Notes: generated by a model from the sequence alone, not told the origin. 64,000 nt of DNA from Belliella calami (GCF_022549695.1 NZ_JAKZGS010000011.1:1-64000); one strand, 5' to 3'. Shown: positions 24,208 through 35,057, numbered from the stretch's first letter. Translations and numbers: made by a program.

Positions 24208-25611
24208 TCACAGAATGTATTGAGATAAATCTCTGTTTTTGACCAATCCACTCAATCTTTCATTCACCATTTCTTTGGTTATCATTATTTTTGAGTTGGC
24301 TTCAATTGTATCTGGAACTTCAAACAGGAAATCATTGAGCAAATGACTCATGACAGTATGCAACCTTCTTGCACCGATATTTTCCACTTCTTCATTGATT
24401 TGGAAAGCAAGTTTTGCGATTTCTCGGATAGCTTCGTCGTTGAAATCTAGATAAACTTCTTCCGATTCGAAAAGTGCTTGGTACTGCTTAGTCAAGGCAT
24501 TCTTTGGATCCTTGAGAATTCTGTAGAAATCATCCTCAGTCAGGCTACTCAATTCGACTCTGATTGGGAATCTACCCTGAAGTTCTGGAATCAAATCTGA
24601 TGGTTTTGCAACATGAAATGCTCCTGCAGCGATAAACAAAACGTGGTCGGTATTGATGATGCCATATTTCGTGTTTACAGCCGAACCTTCTACGATGGGT
24701 AACAAGTCTCGTTGTACACCTTCTCTCGAAACATCAGGTCCACTGCCGCCTTTGCCACTTTTAGAAGCGATTTTGTCAATTTCATCTATGAAAATGATTC
24801 CATTGTTTTCAGCAAGTTTGATCGCTTCTTCTTTTACGTCATCGAAATCTATCAACTTACTCGCTTCTTCTTCCAAAAGTACTTTTCTGGCCTCGGAGAT
24901 TGTTACCTTTCTTTTTTTCGTTTTCTTCGGCATCATTCCGCTAAGCATATCTTGGATTCCAGCCATGCTGGCATCATCCATCATGCCATTACCTATCATT
25001 CCTATACCTACAGGAGGACTTTGCTTGACATTGATCTCAATCTTTCTATCTTCAAGCTCTCCGTTTCTTAGTTTTTCTCTAAAACGATCTCTAGTTCTTT
25101 CATTCAACTCCTCATCAGAAGAGCTTTCAGGATTGAACTCTGTGGCTGAAGTGTTGATGTTTCTCGTAAAACCAGCAGACTTTACTGGAGGTATCAATAT
25201 ATCCAAAATAGACTCTTCAACTGCTGCCGCTGCTTTTTCTTTAACCTCTTCGTTTTTTTGGGCTTGAACAAGATGTACAGATTGCTCTACCAAGTCACGT
25301 ACCATGCTTTCTACATCACGACCCACATAGCCGACTTCTGTAAATTTGGAGGCCTCGACTTTTGTAAATGGTGCATTGGCTATTTTAGCCAATCTTCTTG
25401 CTATCTCTGTTTTTCCGACACCAGTGGATCCGATCATCAAGATGTTATTTGGCACTATATCTTTCTGAATATCGGTCTTCACCATCAAACGTCTGATTCT
25501 ATTTCTAAGCGCTATGGCTACATTTCTTTTTGCATCATGCTGACCAATAATATATTTATCAAGTTCAGCGACAATTTGTTTCGGTGTTAAATCTTTAAAA
25601 TCACTTCTCAT
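24208..25611 (-). CDS. hslU: ATP-dependent protease ATPase subunit HslU (ClpY)
   Basis: A 467-residue AAA+ unfoldase that feeds substrates to the HslV peptidase. The start DLTPKQIVAELDKYIIGQ and Walker A GSTGVGKTEIARRL, Walker B IIFIDEIDKIA, the GYVGRDVESMVRDL pore region and the C-terminal sensor-2 IGARRLHTVM are all present. HslV is not adjacent. In many bacteria hslV and hslU form one operon, so the partner must lie elsewhere. lon is upstream on the same strand, grouping two AAA+ proteases. Confidence 0.97.
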   Translation of the reverse strand: MRSDFKDLTPKQIVAELDKYIIGQHDAKRNVAIALRNRIRRLMVKTDIQKDIVPNNILMIGSTGVGKTEIARRLAKIANAPFTKVEASKFTEVGYVGRDVESMVRDLVEQSVHLVQAQKNEEVKEKAAAAVEESILDILIPPVKSAGFTRNINTSATEFNPESSSDEELNERTRDRFREKLRNGELEDRKIEINVKQSPPVGIGMIGNGMMDDASMAGIQDMLSGMMPKKTKKRKVTISEARKVLLEEEASKLIDFDDVKEEAIKLAENNGIIFIDEIDKIASKSGKGGSGPDVSREGVQRDLLPIVEGSAVNTKYGIINTDHVLFIAAGAFHVAKPSDLIPELQGRFPIRVELSSLTEDDFYRILKDPKNALTKQYQALFESEEVYLDFNDEAIREIAKLAFQINEEVENIGARRLHTVMSHLLNDFLFEVPDTIEANSKIMITKEMVNERLSGLVKNRDLSQYIL

Positions 25612-25704
25612 ATTTTCTTAACGTTAAAACGTCCTTGATTTATTATTTACTGTGAAAATCCCAAATTTGATGAGAATAGAAGGACTTTGATGGGGAATTG
25701 ATAC

Positions 25705-25941
25705 TCATACCAATGTTGTAACATGCAAACCTTCAAAATCAAATTCAAAAGTAGCCACACTATTTTTCCTTAGGAAATCGAAATCCGGGATTAAGAAGTC
25801 TGCAGCTATCCTAAAGTGCTTGATTATAAACATCAAAGGATGATTTTCCAAAATAAGTTGGGTACTTCCAATTTTTTCATAATGGGATTTTTGCAAAAAT
25901 CTCAGCAAAGTCAATCTGTTAACTAGGGACTTTAGATTCAA
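25705..25941 (-). CDS. Possible small protein between lon and hslU
   Basis: A 78-residue frame that begins with TTG overlapping the lon stop codon by 4 bp (TTGA), a typical coupling overlap. No family is recognised. The sequence includes FIIKHFRIAADFLIPDFDFLRK and looks protein-like, but the unusual start codon and the lack of a recognisable domain leave doubt. It is offered as a possible gene only. Confidence 0.35.
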   Translation of the reverse strand: MNLKSLVNRLTLLRFLQKSHYEKIGSTQLILENHPLMFIIKHFRIAADFLIPDFDFLRKNSVATFEFDFEGLHVTTLV

Positions 25942-28415
25942 TTGGATTTGTTTTCATTCGTAAAAGTGAATTTCATAGGGTCATTCACTTTTGCATTCAT
26001 CAAAGCTATTTCCAAAACATCTTCAACTTTATCGACAAAATGGAAAGTGATTCCTTTGATGTATTGTTCATCAATTTCCTCAATGTCCCTTTTGTTTTTT
26101 TGGCAAAGGATAATTTCTTTCAGTCCGGCTCTTCTTGCAGCCAATATCTTTTCTTTGATTCCTCCAACAGGCATTACTTTGCCTCTCAAGGTAATCTCCC
26201 CAGTCATGGCGATTTTGTTTTTCACTTTTCGCTGAGTAAATAAAGAAGCCATTGCTGTAAGCATAGTGATACCGGCAGATGGCCCGTCTTTAGGAACAGC
26301 ACCAGCAGGAACGTGTACATGCAAATCGTATTGGTCAAATACCCGGTAATCAATACCGAGCTTTTCAGCTTTTGATTTCAGATATGATAGAGCCGTCATG
26401 GCAGATTCTTTCATTACATCACCTAATTGGCCAGAAAGGGTCAATTTGCCTTTTCCACGACTCAAAGCAGTTTCGATAAATAAAATCTCACCACCAACTG
26501 ATGTCCAAGCCAAGCCTGTCACGACTCCAGCGACACTATTGTCCTGATACATTTCTTTGTCAAAGATCTCTCCTCCCAAGATTTTACGAACGGCCTCTGT
26601 TGTGATTTTTTTATTGTATTCCTCTTCCATAGCAATGGATTTGGTGATGTTTCTCACTACTTTTCCTATCGCTCGCTCAAGACTTCTTACTCCAGACTCT
26701 CGTGTGTAGTCTTCGATGATTTTTACAATGGCATTTTTGTCAAAATTGATATCAGTAGCTTTTAGGCCATGCTCTTTTCTCTGCTTAGGAATCAAATGCT
26801 TCTTGGCTATTTCCAACTTTTCTTCCATTGTGTATCCGGTTACTTCGATGATTTCCATTCTATCGCGCAAAGCGGGCTGTATGGAATCTAGTGAGTTGGC
26901 AGTGGCAATGAAAAGAACCTTCGACAAGTCGTATTCCACTTCAAGATAGTTGTCGATAAATGTACTGTTTTGCTCTGGATCCAGCACTTCCAAAAATGCT
27001 GAAGAAGGATCTCCCCTAAAGTCAGAATTCAATTTGTCAATTTCATCCAATACATAGACAGGGTTGCTTGTTTTGACCTTTTTCATGTTTTGAATGATCT
27101 TGCCAGGCATTGCTCCAACGTAGGTTTTTCTGTGACCTCTGATCTCAGCTTCGTCATGGACGCCACCTAGCGACATCCTGATGTATTTTCTTCCCAAAGC
27201 TTTAGCAATTGATCTACCAAGAGAGGTTTTACCTACCCCAGGAGGGCCATATAAGCAAAGTATTGGTCCTTTCAGGTCGTTTTTCAATTTGAGAACTGCC
27301 AAGTATTCAATCACTCTTTCCTTGACTTTTTCGAGTCCATGGTGGTCTTTGTCCAAAATAGATTTGGCTCTTTTCAAATCAAAATTATCAACTGTAAACT
27401 CATTCCAAGGAAGCTCTACAAGTGTCTCGGCGTAATTGAGCGCTATCGGATATTCTGCAGCTGAAGGGTTGATTCTTAGTATTTTATCCAATTCTTTTTC
27501 GAAATGCTGCTCTACGGATTTCGGCCAGTTTTTGACAGCGCCTTTGATCCTAAGCTCCTCTACTTCCTTTTCCGGTCCTTCTTCTCCAAGTTCAGTTTGA
27601 AGGACTTTCATCTGTTGTCTTAAGAAATAATCGCGCTGTTGCTGATCGATATCTGTATGTACTTTCTTTTGAATTTCACTTTTCAACTCCAGCATCTGGA
27701 TATCCTTCATCATGAACTCCAACAGTAAAGTAGCTCTTTCTACACCGTCATTGATTTCCAGCAATTTCTGCTTTGCTTCTACAGGAGCATTGATGTTGGA
27801 GGAAAGGAAGTGAGTGAGAAAGGGTGTATTGTCAATATTGTCAAGGGCGACTTGTGCTTCTCTGGGGATCTCTGGATTCAGATGCAGGATTTTAGCAGCA
27901 GAATCTTTCAAAGATTCCTCCAAAGCTTGGATTTTTTTGCTGTTTTTGGGGAAAGATTCTTCCAGATAATCTACTTTGGCAGTGAAATAAGGGTCTTCAG
28001 TAAGTGTTTCTGTGATTTTGAATCGTTTTTTTCCTTGTATAATGATCGTGGTATTTCCGTCAGGAAGTACGATCATCTTGATGATTTTTGCCAAAGTACC
28101 CACATGGTAGATGTCTTCCCAGGATGGGTCATCGTTGTTGGGGTTGATTTGAGCACAGACTCCGATAAGTTTATCACCTTTTTGGGCTTTTTTTACAAGC
28201 TTGATGGATCTTTGTCGCCCAACTGTAATCGGAATGACTACTCCAGGAAACAAAACAGTGTTTCTCACTGATAAAATTGGGATTTCGGAAGAGTAGTTAT
28301 CTTGTTGATTGATATCATCACCTTCATCATCTGTAATCAATTGGATAAGGTCTCCCTCTCCAGCATAATCTCCTACCATTATTGATTGGTATAATTGATT
28401 TTCAAAGTTGTTCAT
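25938..28415 (-). CDS. lon: ATP-dependent protease Lon
   Basis: An 825-residue LonA protease. The N-terminal substrate domain begins near [20 protein letters not shown]. The AAA+ module has [18 protein letters not shown] and [10 protein letters not shown]. The proteolytic domain has the serine in [11 protein letters not shown] and the lysine in [18 protein letters not shown]. It degrades misfolded and regulatory proteins in the cytoplasm. The lead of about 40 acidic residues before the LON domain is common in Bacteroidota. Confidence 0.97.
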   Translation of the reverse strand: MNNFENQLYQSIMVGDYAGEGDLIQLITDDEGDDINQQDNYSSEIPILSVRNTVLFPGVVIPITVGRQRSIKLVKKAQKGDKLIGVCAQINPNNDDPSWEDIYHVGTLAKIIKMIVLPDGNTTIIIQGKKRFKITETLTEDPYFTAKVDYLEESFPKNSKKIQALEESLKDSAAKILHLNPEIPREAQVALDNIDNTPFLTHFLSSNINAPVEAKQKLLEINDGVERATLLLEFMMKDIQMLELKSEIQKKVHTDIDQQQRDYFLRQQMKVLQTELGEEGPEKEVEELRIKGAVKNWPKSVEQHFEKELDKILRINPSAAEYPIALNYAETLVELPWNEFTVDNFDLKRAKSILDKDHHGLEKVKERVIEYLAVLKLKNDLKGPILCLYGPPGVGKTSLGRSIAKALGRKYIRMSLGGVHDEAEIRGHRKTYVGAMPGKIIQNMKKVKTSNPVYVLDEIDKLNSDFRGDPSSAFLEVLDPEQNSTFIDNYLEVEYDLSKVLFIATANSLDSIQPALRDRMEIIEVTGYTMEEKLEIAKKHLIPKQRKEHGLKATDINFDKNAIVKIIEDYTRESGVRSLERAIGKVVRNITKSIAMEEEYNKKITTEAVRKILGGEIFDKEMYQDNSVAGVVTGLAWTSVGGEILFIETALSRGKGKLTLSGQLGDVMKESAMTALSYLKSKAEKLGIDYRVFDQYDLHVHVPAGAVPKDGPSAGITMLTAMASLFTQRKVKNKIAMTGEITLRGKVMPVGGIKEKILAARRAGLKEIILCQKNKRDIEEIDEQYIKGITFHFVDKVEDVLEIALMNAKVNDPMKFTFTNENKSN

Positions 28416-28459
28416 ATAGACAATATGACAGTCAAAATGTCATGTTATTTTTAAAATAA

Positions 28460-28490
28460 GAAAGAACCCCCAATTTAAGAAGGTTCTTCC
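28460..28490 (-). terminator. Possible hairpin upstream of lon
   Basis: The stem AAGAACC / GGTTCTT with a 13-nt loop lies between the lon start and the next gene's stop. T-rich sequence follows on the minus strand, but with gaps; it may end lon-upstream readthrough or be incidental. Confidence 0.35.
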
Positions 28491-28545
28491 AATTAATTCA
28501 AGCCTTGTGCCAAGGTTATGTTATTCGGCAATTTGTCAGGGATGG

Positions 28546-30600
28546 TTAGAGTAGATCTAGGTCTATTTCCATGATATATCCAAAATCATCCACAAAATAA
28601 ACTTTATTATTCCTTTCAAATAATGTTTTTAAGTTAGTTCGATAATAATAGCTAAATAAGTTAGGGAAGCTTCTTATGTTTAGTTCTTTGGTAAAAGGAT
28701 CAAATTGAAGAAGCGTCCCGTCATTCGTAAGTAGAGAAGGACTACCGTCTAGATATATGATATTTGAACGATATGAGAAGAAAGTGTTGTTGATTTCCCC
28801 AGAGACATTTATCCAATCACCTGAACTTGGATCAAGCTTTACTAACTGAACACTATTTAACAATGTACTCTTGAATGCATAAGTTTCCCCATTGTCATTG
28901 AAGCTTATATAAGCGAAAGCGTTGGAGCTTTCACTTAGTTTTTCCCATTCATTTTTAGCTAAGTCAAATTGCCATTTCTCTGTGTACTGATTAGGTTTAC
29001 CGTTGTGGTAGGAAATATCCGCTGTTAATTTTCCATTCATAAAAGTCGTCCCTAAAAAGATTCCAGCTGAACTTGGGAAATCAGCCATCCTAGAAATACT
29101 GTTCGTCTTTGAATCAAATATATAAGTTCTGCCGATAGTTTGGGGAAAACTAAGGGTGGAAGAGCCTAAGATTGCTCTACCATTGTCAATATATTGAACA
29201 AAAAGATTGCCTAATCCTATCGTATTCGGAATACTAAGATTGAGTGCTGAAATAGTTTTGTTTTGGTGATTTATTTGCTGTATAATATTGCCATACATTA
29301 GGTAGTTTTTCTCCTCAAATTGTAAGACATAAAGTTCTTCTTCAAATCTCCTTGGCAACTTTAAATATGGTACTATAGGGTCAGTTAGTGTGATTTTAAT
29401 TTTGTTTTTCGAAATAACTCCAAGACTTTTTGCCGAAATCTCAAACTCTCTACCCAACTCTAAAGCTTGGTCTTTGAAATATGTAAAGTCGAAAGTCTGA
29501 AGATTTATACTTGATTCATTGATTTCGGAAGCATAAAATAGGTTTGTTAGTGGAATTCTATCATTTATCAAAAGCTTATTGGGATAGAAAATATTGAAAT
29601 TTGTTCCAAATATTTTAAAAACATCAATAGCTTTTATGCTAAATGATTGGTTCTCCTTTAGCTCAGTTGGATTTACCAAGAATAGGTTATTCAAATTGTA
29701 CTCTTCCCCTCTGATTGTGAATTTTATTGTGGGGTTGGTGGAGTTTAAATCTGATGGTAAAATCATTGCTATAGTGTCATTGCTGATATAGTTAGGAAGT
29801 AATTGTTTTTCGTTTCCTTCTTCGTCAATATACAGGGGGTAATCTTTGGCTGAATATAAAAATGTGCCTGTAACGATGGCTTCTTCATTGAAATTGTAAG
29901 TTCTTGGGTTTTGAAGATTGAAGGTGGGTTTTTGAAATGAAAATGCTTTTTTGATAGAAGCGGATTTATCAAAAACTTTGACACCGAGCCTTAGTTCTTT
30001 CTCAGAAAAAACATTATTTATATAGTCGAATTCATGTGGCAGCAAAAACTTGAACCCGTGCTCATTAGTTTCAAAAACTTCGACTTCAATAGTATTGCTG
30101 ATAGTTACGAGATAGTTTTCTTTGAATCGGCTAAAGCCTGTCCCTGATACCTTGATAGTATCCATGAAATATAAAGGTTCAGGGAATTCAATACTTGATA
30201 TTGTAAAACCTTTACTTCCTCTGCTATCGAATTCAGTACTTCCAGAAAAAGTATATCCTCTACTTGACTTTAGGTATGCTACTACATAATATGTTTTGTT
30301 TTCTTGCAATGAATGATTTCCAATCAAAGTAAATCTTCTTGATGGTGAACCTTGCGCACTAATAGTTTCCGCATTTTCTGGTCTTGGAACAGGCTCTGAA
30401 GAATACATGAATCCATATTCTTCAATAGGGAATTTTCCAAAATCATAGATTTCACAGCTAAATTCGACTCCTTGGGAGTTGATCTGTCCTATAAACGGGG
30501 TACTGAAATTTGGACTGCTAAACTCAAGTTCTGTATCCTCTTTACATGAAAGCTGACTCATCAAAATGATCAAAGACAAAACGAAATGGATTTTCTTCAT
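28546..30600 (-). CDS. Lipoprotein with Ig/TIG-like and propeller regions, copy B
   Basis: A 684-residue exported lipoprotein: signal peptide with lipobox LMSQLSC (C19). The N-terminal third has fibronectin/TIG-like segments (for example FMDTIKVSGTGF), and the middle has further beta modules. The last ~270 residues contain repeated blades of a Kelch-like propeller (YIFDSKTNSISRMADFP, QFDLAKNEWEKLSES). It is clearly a paralogue of the gene at 31792-33813, which has the same order of segments. It follows its barrel partner (30605-31780) with a 4-bp gap. It probably sits at the outer membrane surface; the ligand is unknown. Confidence 0.8.
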   Translation of the reverse strand: MKKIHFVLSLIILMSQLSCKEDTELEFSSPNFSTPFIGQINSQGVEFSCEIYDFGKFPIEEYGFMYSSEPVPRPENAETISAQGSPSRRFTLIGNHSLQENKTYYVVAYLKSSRGYTFSGSTEFDSRGSKGFTISSIEFPEPLYFMDTIKVSGTGFSRFKENYLVTISNTIEVEVFETNEHGFKFLLPHEFDYINNVFSEKELRLGVKVFDKSASIKKAFSFQKPTFNLQNPRTYNFNEEAIVTGTFLYSAKDYPLYIDEEGNEKQLLPNYISNDTIAMILPSDLNSTNPTIKFTIRGEEYNLNNLFLVNPTELKENQSFSIKAIDVFKIFGTNFNIFYPNKLLINDRIPLTNLFYASEINESSINLQTFDFTYFKDQALELGREFEISAKSLGVISKNKIKITLTDPIVPYLKLPRRFEEELYVLQFEEKNYLMYGNIIQQINHQNKTISALNLSIPNTIGLGNLFVQYIDNGRAILGSSTLSFPQTIGRTYIFDSKTNSISRMADFPSSAGIFLGTTFMNGKLTADISYHNGKPNQYTEKWQFDLAKNEWEKLSESSNAFAYISFNDNGETYAFKSTLLNSVQLVKLDPSSGDWINVSGEINNTFFSYRSNIIYLDGSPSLLTNDGTLLQFDPFTKELNIRSFPNLFSYYYRTNLKTLFERNNKVYFVDDFGYIMEIDLDLL

Positions 30601-30604
30601 TTTT

Positions 30605-31780
30605 TTAAAATTTATATCCCAGAGAAAAAGTGAAAAATTGCCTGCTGAATTTGCTAGAATCTGAGTAGGAGATCAATCGTTGAAAATTTGGAGTGTGTCC
30701 GAGGATACTTTCTACCATGATATTATTGTTGATCACTACTCCTAACTTCAACACAGGAGAAAAGGTGAAACCCGAGACGGAAGCTATGTCTGCTGCGCTA
30801 AGAGTCTCATATTGATTGCTGCGTTCTAAGCTACTTACAACACCATTTTCACTCTTGCCTACATGAACTGATGGCATCAAACCAAGCCCAATGTAAGGTT
30901 GTAAAGTTGCACTTGGAGCAAATGAATAATTGACCGTTAGGGGAATGTTTAGTGCATGTATTTTTGTCTTTTCTTTAGAAGATATAGTGTTGGTGCTGTT
31001 CTCTTCTATGACGATCACCTCGGAGTTGAATTGATTCCACAAGATGGAAATGTCTAGACTTATTTTTTTGTATTGCGGTTTTGCGCTTTTGAATCTACCA
31101 CCAACTTGAATCATCGGGGATATACTATGATTACTCGATGCCCTGAGTCGACTTTCCAAAATTGGCGAAGTTTGAAACATAGTGCCAATTGCTGCTGAAT
31201 AATCGACATCAATAGTTTGTTTGTTATACGTGGTGTATTTTTCGTTATCACAATCATGTTGTTCTCTAAAAATTGAAATCAATGTTTTATCATTCATTTT
31301 GAATTTTCTGTATGGAAAGTTCTTTTCGATTTTACACAGTCCAGATGTGATTGTGAAAAGAGTGTTGTAATTCTCCCTTTTGGCACTTTCTCCGCTATTT
31401 GGGTTGAGGAAAATTAGATTTTCATAATAGTCAAAAAGGATGTACTGATTCTTGCTTTTGTAAACTGACAACTTTCCTTCAAACAGTTTTTGTACAAAAA
31501 TCCCTGATTTGATTTTGGGCTGTTGAACAAAATAGCTTCCGTCGTTTAACCGAATACCTAAAAGATCATCTGTAGTAAATGTTTTTTTATTCCCATTTAG
31601 ATCTTCATATACAATTGATGTGATTTCATCGTTTGGATCAAATGAAATAATTCCCATAAGGTTTTCTGCATCTTTGGTAATAACATTTCCTTTTGAAGAA
31701 ATTGTGTTTTGGCAGATTCCTAATTTACTCCCAAGAATTAGGAGGATAAATAGGAGAGTGGTTTTGATAGTTTGATTCAT
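30605..31780 (-). CDS. Outer-membrane beta-barrel-like protein, copy B
   Basis: A 391-residue exported protein with a signal peptide ending near GICQ. The first half is a beta-rich module (GIISFDPNDEITSIVYEDL), then a conserved segment with FREQHDC. The last ~200 residues alternate as outer-membrane beta strands (ALNIPLTVNYSFAPSATLQP, LGLMPSVHVG) and end in an aromatic residue, FFTFSLGYKF. It is a paralogue of 33810-35057, where the equivalent motif is INYHEC. The function is unknown; pairing with the TIG/propeller lipoprotein suggests a surface complex. Confidence 0.75.
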   Translation of the reverse strand: MNQTIKTTLLFILLILGSKLGICQNTISSKGNVITKDAENLMGIISFDPNDEITSIVYEDLNGNKKTFTTDDLLGIRLNDGSYFVQQPKIKSGIFVQKLFEGKLSVYKSKNQYILFDYYENLIFLNPNSGESAKRENYNTLFTITSGLCKIEKNFPYRKFKMNDKTLISIFREQHDCDNEKYTTYNKQTIDVDYSAAIGTMFQTSPILESRLRASSNHSISPMIQVGGRFKSAKPQYKKISLDISILWNQFNSEVIVIEENSTNTISSKEKTKIHALNIPLTVNYSFAPSATLQPYIGLGLMPSVHVGKSENGVVSSLERSNQYETLSAADIASVSGFTFSPVLKLGVVINNNIMVESILGHTPNFQRLISYSDSSKFSRQFFTFSLGYKF

Positions 31781-31791
31781 TTTGGAAGTTC

Positions 31792-33813
31792 CTAAATGTT
31801 AGGATTAAATTGAATTAATTTAATTACACCATCTATATTCATAGGGTAATAGAAGGAATCGCCAATAGTAGTGCCTAAATGAAATGTACTTAAGTAATCA
31901 AATCCTTGAATAATGTATGGCTCAATTAATAAGGTGTTCATGTTCAATCTGTACAAGTTTTCACTAGTAGCAAAAAAGAGTTGTTCTCCTATCGTAGAGC
32001 TTTGGGAATGTTGTCTGATGGATGGCAATGCACTAAATTTCTTGATTTCAATCCATTGATTATTTACAGTGTTGTATTTGAAAAGTGTAGTATGATTATC
32101 AAAGGTGTAGTTTCCATGAAGACCATATATTTCTCCATTATGGTCAAATGAATACAAACTTGAACTTTCAGGGAGGATACTTGGTGAAAAGCTTTCCCAA
32201 ACCTTTGTATTCACATTGTACCTATATGTTTTTTCTACAATTGTGGAGTTATTTTCATGTTGGATATATTCTCCCCCACCAATATAAATATAGTCCCCAA
32301 GGGAAAAACTCCATCTTTGAAGGAACGGTTCTGAAGGAATAAAAGGTAATGAAAGCACTTGGTTGCTAATGGGATCGTATTCATAAAATAAATTGAAATT
32401 ACCTTCATCTGAGTTTATGCTTTCTGAGAAATACAATTTCCCTTTGCTTGCCAAAAAAATTTCAGGGAAATCCAATGGGGAATAAGTAACTGGTATTGGT
32501 GCCTTAACCTTTTGAACTTTGCTTAGAATATCGATCTCGTTTATTTGGCCTTCAACTATGTAATATAGTTTATTCCCTATAGTATGAAATTTTTTTACAG
32601 AGGAGGGGTTAAGGTCCATTATTGGAGTTCTTGAATCCTTCATATTAATTCGTACTGTAGATGTAGATGTTTCGCCATGAGACACGACAGATAAGTTAAA
32701 TGAAGTGTTAGCTAATGGTTTCTCAGATAAAAAAACTATTTCAACTTCATTTTCTAGTACATCATGAATATTCATAATAACGTCTTCGTTATCAACTTTG
32801 AAAATGTTTAATTCTCTAATGTATGGGTTGAAGTTGTTTCCTTTGATGATCAATTTTTCACCAAATGATGAATTAATCACTTGATTTGGGGCAAAAAATT
32901 TAGGAAGCAATTTAAAGTTATTTTCTACAATGTATTCCTTACCTCTAACTTGGACAACTATAGAGGGATTGTCATTGGGGAAAATAGCCCGAGGTTCAAA
33001 TACAATTGTGGAATCAGTAAATGTTCCAGAAATATGATAATTTGAAGATAGGTTGTTTACTATTCTTATTTCAGACGGGTTGGACCTGAGGTACTTTCCT
33101 TTTAAGACTACCGGTTGTGATAAATTAATGAATCTTTCGATATTGATTTCAAACTCAGGTTCTCTGAGTTGGAATGGAAGCTGAAGTGTCAAATTTTTAC
33201 CAGAGATTTCAAAATCAAACCTTGAAGTCGTACCAAATTGAATGTCTAGGTTGTCTGGGATAATGAATTCAAAATATTCATCTGCCAGCGCTGAAATTCT
33301 GGCCTCTAAACCATTCATTTTTGCTTTGTAAGTTCCTAATTTTGGGCTAAGATTTTTGCCATAGACTCTAATCGTGTCATTGAAATATACCTTGTCATTG
33401 TATTCAATTCTATCAAAAATAAAACTAGGTGATCCATCACTGACGAAAGTTGTAGGAAGTGAATGGGTAATCCCTTCGGCTGTCTTTATAAAAGCCACTA
33501 CAGCGTATTGTTTTCCTTTCTCCAGAGAATGAGTAGCCTTGAGTTCAAAAAAACTTTCAGGAGCTCCATCTTTTTTGATTTTATCTCCTGCTTGCAGGAT
33601 ATTTATTACCGATGGTCCATAATAAAACCCGTGTTCTATAATTTCTTGCTTTCCGATATCAATAATATTTGCTGCAAAGACTACGCCTGTGGAATCAATC
33701 TCCTGAATGTAAGCAACACTGAGTCTAGGGTTTGTTACTTCAGGTAATTTTTCTTCCTCGCAAGCAAAAAGACCAAAGCAAATTCCAATAGTTATTAGAA
33801 GTTTTCTCATCAT
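31792..33813 (-). CDS. Lipoprotein with Ig/TIG-like and propeller regions, copy A
   Basis: A 673-residue lipoprotein with lipobox GLFAC (C18). The TIG-like modules are FNDTIRVYGKNLSPK and others; the C-terminal region has propeller blades such as YRYNVNTKVWESFSP and FKYNTVNNQWIEIKKF. Its start ATG overlaps the stop of the preceding barrel gene by 4 bp (ATGA), so translation is coupled. Paralogue of 28546-30600. Confidence 0.8.
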   Translation of the reverse strand: MMRKLLITIGICFGLFACEEEKLPEVTNPRLSVAYIQEIDSTGVVFAANIIDIGKQEIIEHGFYYGPSVINILQAGDKIKKDGAPESFFELKATHSLEKGKQYAVVAFIKTAEGITHSLPTTFVSDGSPSFIFDRIEYNDKVYFNDTIRVYGKNLSPKLGTYKAKMNGLEARISALADEYFEFIIPDNLDIQFGTTSRFDFEISGKNLTLQLPFQLREPEFEINIERFINLSQPVVLKGKYLRSNPSEIRIVNNLSSNYHISGTFTDSTIVFEPRAIFPNDNPSIVVQVRGKEYIVENNFKLLPKFFAPNQVINSSFGEKLIIKGNNFNPYIRELNIFKVDNEDVIMNIHDVLENEVEIVFLSEKPLANTSFNLSVVSHGETSTSTVRINMKDSRTPIMDLNPSSVKKFHTIGNKLYYIVEGQINEIDILSKVQKVKAPIPVTYSPLDFPEIFLASKGKLYFSESINSDEGNFNLFYEYDPISNQVLSLPFIPSEPFLQRWSFSLGDYIYIGGGEYIQHENNSTIVEKTYRYNVNTKVWESFSPSILPESSSLYSFDHNGEIYGLHGNYTFDNHTTLFKYNTVNNQWIEIKKFSALPSIRQHSQSSTIGEQLFFATSENLYRLNMNTLLIEPYIIQGFDYLSTFHLGTTIGDSFYYPMNIDGVIKLIQFNPNI

Positions 33814-35057
33814 TTCTTTAATAAAAATGAATAACCTAAGACAAATCCAGTATTGATACCATAGAAGTAAACTGCCCTTGGCAGGTTTACATTTAATTTG
33901 TTTGCAGTATAATCAAGGATGAATTCAGCAGAGAGCCTGCTGTTTTTGGACTTTATTAAAATGGCTCCAAGTTTGGCGGATGGACTCAATGTCACAGGGG
34001 TTATTTTTACGGTTTCAGCTTCACTGATCACTGTTATGCTCGAACTTTTCGAAAAATTGTCAGTAATGGAATATTCGTTTTCAGATATGTTTATCCTCGT
34101 GTTGAATCCAAGACCTGTATAGATGTCTATTTTTCGTGATTTTATAAAGGAATAGTTTGCAAACCATTGAGCTGAAAACACTTGATTCGAATAGATGCTT
34201 GTTCCTGTGACACGCTCTCTAATATTCTCATGAAAGTAGTGGATCGTGTTGCTTTGAGGACTAAAACCAACGAGAAAGTCCATCGAAAGTCGTGGGGATT
34301 CTCTATATGCACTGATTCTTGTACCGACCATAAAAAGAGGAAATATTGACTTTTCAAGGTTTTGGCTTGTTGGCAAAGAATTGTCCTTTGATTTGCTTAT
34401 TGAAGTTGTAGCTCCCGCCTGAACTAATAGGCTAGCCTTGAACCTAGGTTTGTTATTTGAGTATAATTTATAAGCTACACCCTTACATTCGTGATAATTG
34501 ATCAAATAGGAAATCAGGCTTTGATCTTTTAGGGTGATTCTGTTCAATTGATCCTTCAATACCAGCTCACATTCTCCTTTGGTGAGAAAGCTGATTATGC
34601 CAATGTATTTTCTGATTTTTCTATCACTTTTATTGATAAGGTTTGTACCGGGAATGCTGCCCTCGCTTAGGGAGATGATTTTCCCTTCAGAAGTCTCAAA
34701 GTAGTAATCTCCATCTGATTTCAATAGGTCAAACTCTCCTTGAAATAACTTTTGGACTAGTTGGGGCTTTCCGTCTTTTTTGTTTTCATCTAGTACTTTA
34801 GAGACAAAAAGTTCATTGTTTTCCAATATCAAGCTATCTATTTCTAATGCTGAGTATAGGTTGGTTGCACCGTTTTGATCTGAAAGTTTGATTTCATAGA
34901 TCACTTTCTTTTCATTGAAATTTATAGACCCATGCTTTTTTGATCCATCTTTGAGAAACAGTTGGTCTTCAGAAGGCTTGTCTTTTTGTGCAAAGGCATT
35001 GTTTGTCAGGCATATGACAATAAGTGCAAAGAGTGTGGTGAGGTAGACTTTTGTCAT
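33810..35057 (-). CDS. Outer-membrane beta-barrel-like protein, copy A
   Basis: A 415-residue exported protein. The start at 35057 (MTKVYLTTLFALIVICL) gives a normal signal peptide; an earlier ATG at 35102 would add 15 residues and lies next to the rseP terminator. The N-terminal module (SINFNEKKVIYEIKLSD) and the INYHEC motif mirror copy B. The C-terminal half has barrel-like strands (LDYTANKLNVNLPRAVYFYG) and ends GYSFLLKK. It leads the four-gene paralogue operon. Confidence 0.75.
   Translation of the reverse strand: MTKVYLTTLFALIVICLTNNAFAQKDKPSEDQLFLKDGSKKHGSINFNEKKVIYEIKLSDQNGATNLYSALEIDSLILENNELFVSKVLDENKKDGKPQLVQKLFQGEFDLLKSDGDYYFETSEGKIISLSEGSIPGTNLINKSDRKIRKYIGIISFLTKGECELVLKDQLNRITLKDQSLISYLINYHECKGVAYKLYSNNKPRFKASLLVQAGATTSISKSKDNSLPTSQNLEKSIFPLFMVGTRISAYRESPRLSMDFLVGFSPQSNTIHYFHENIRERVTGTSIYSNQVFSAQWFANYSFIKSRKIDIYTGLGFNTRINISENEYSITDNFSKSSSITVISEAETVKITPVTLSPSAKLGAILIKSKNSRLSAEFILDYTANKLNVNLPRAVYFYGINTGFVLGYSFLLKK

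Noticed and set aside
24653-25267. 204-codon frame opposite hslU
   Set aside because: Antisense shadow of a well-conserved gene, with low-complexity serine/leucine-rich sequence.
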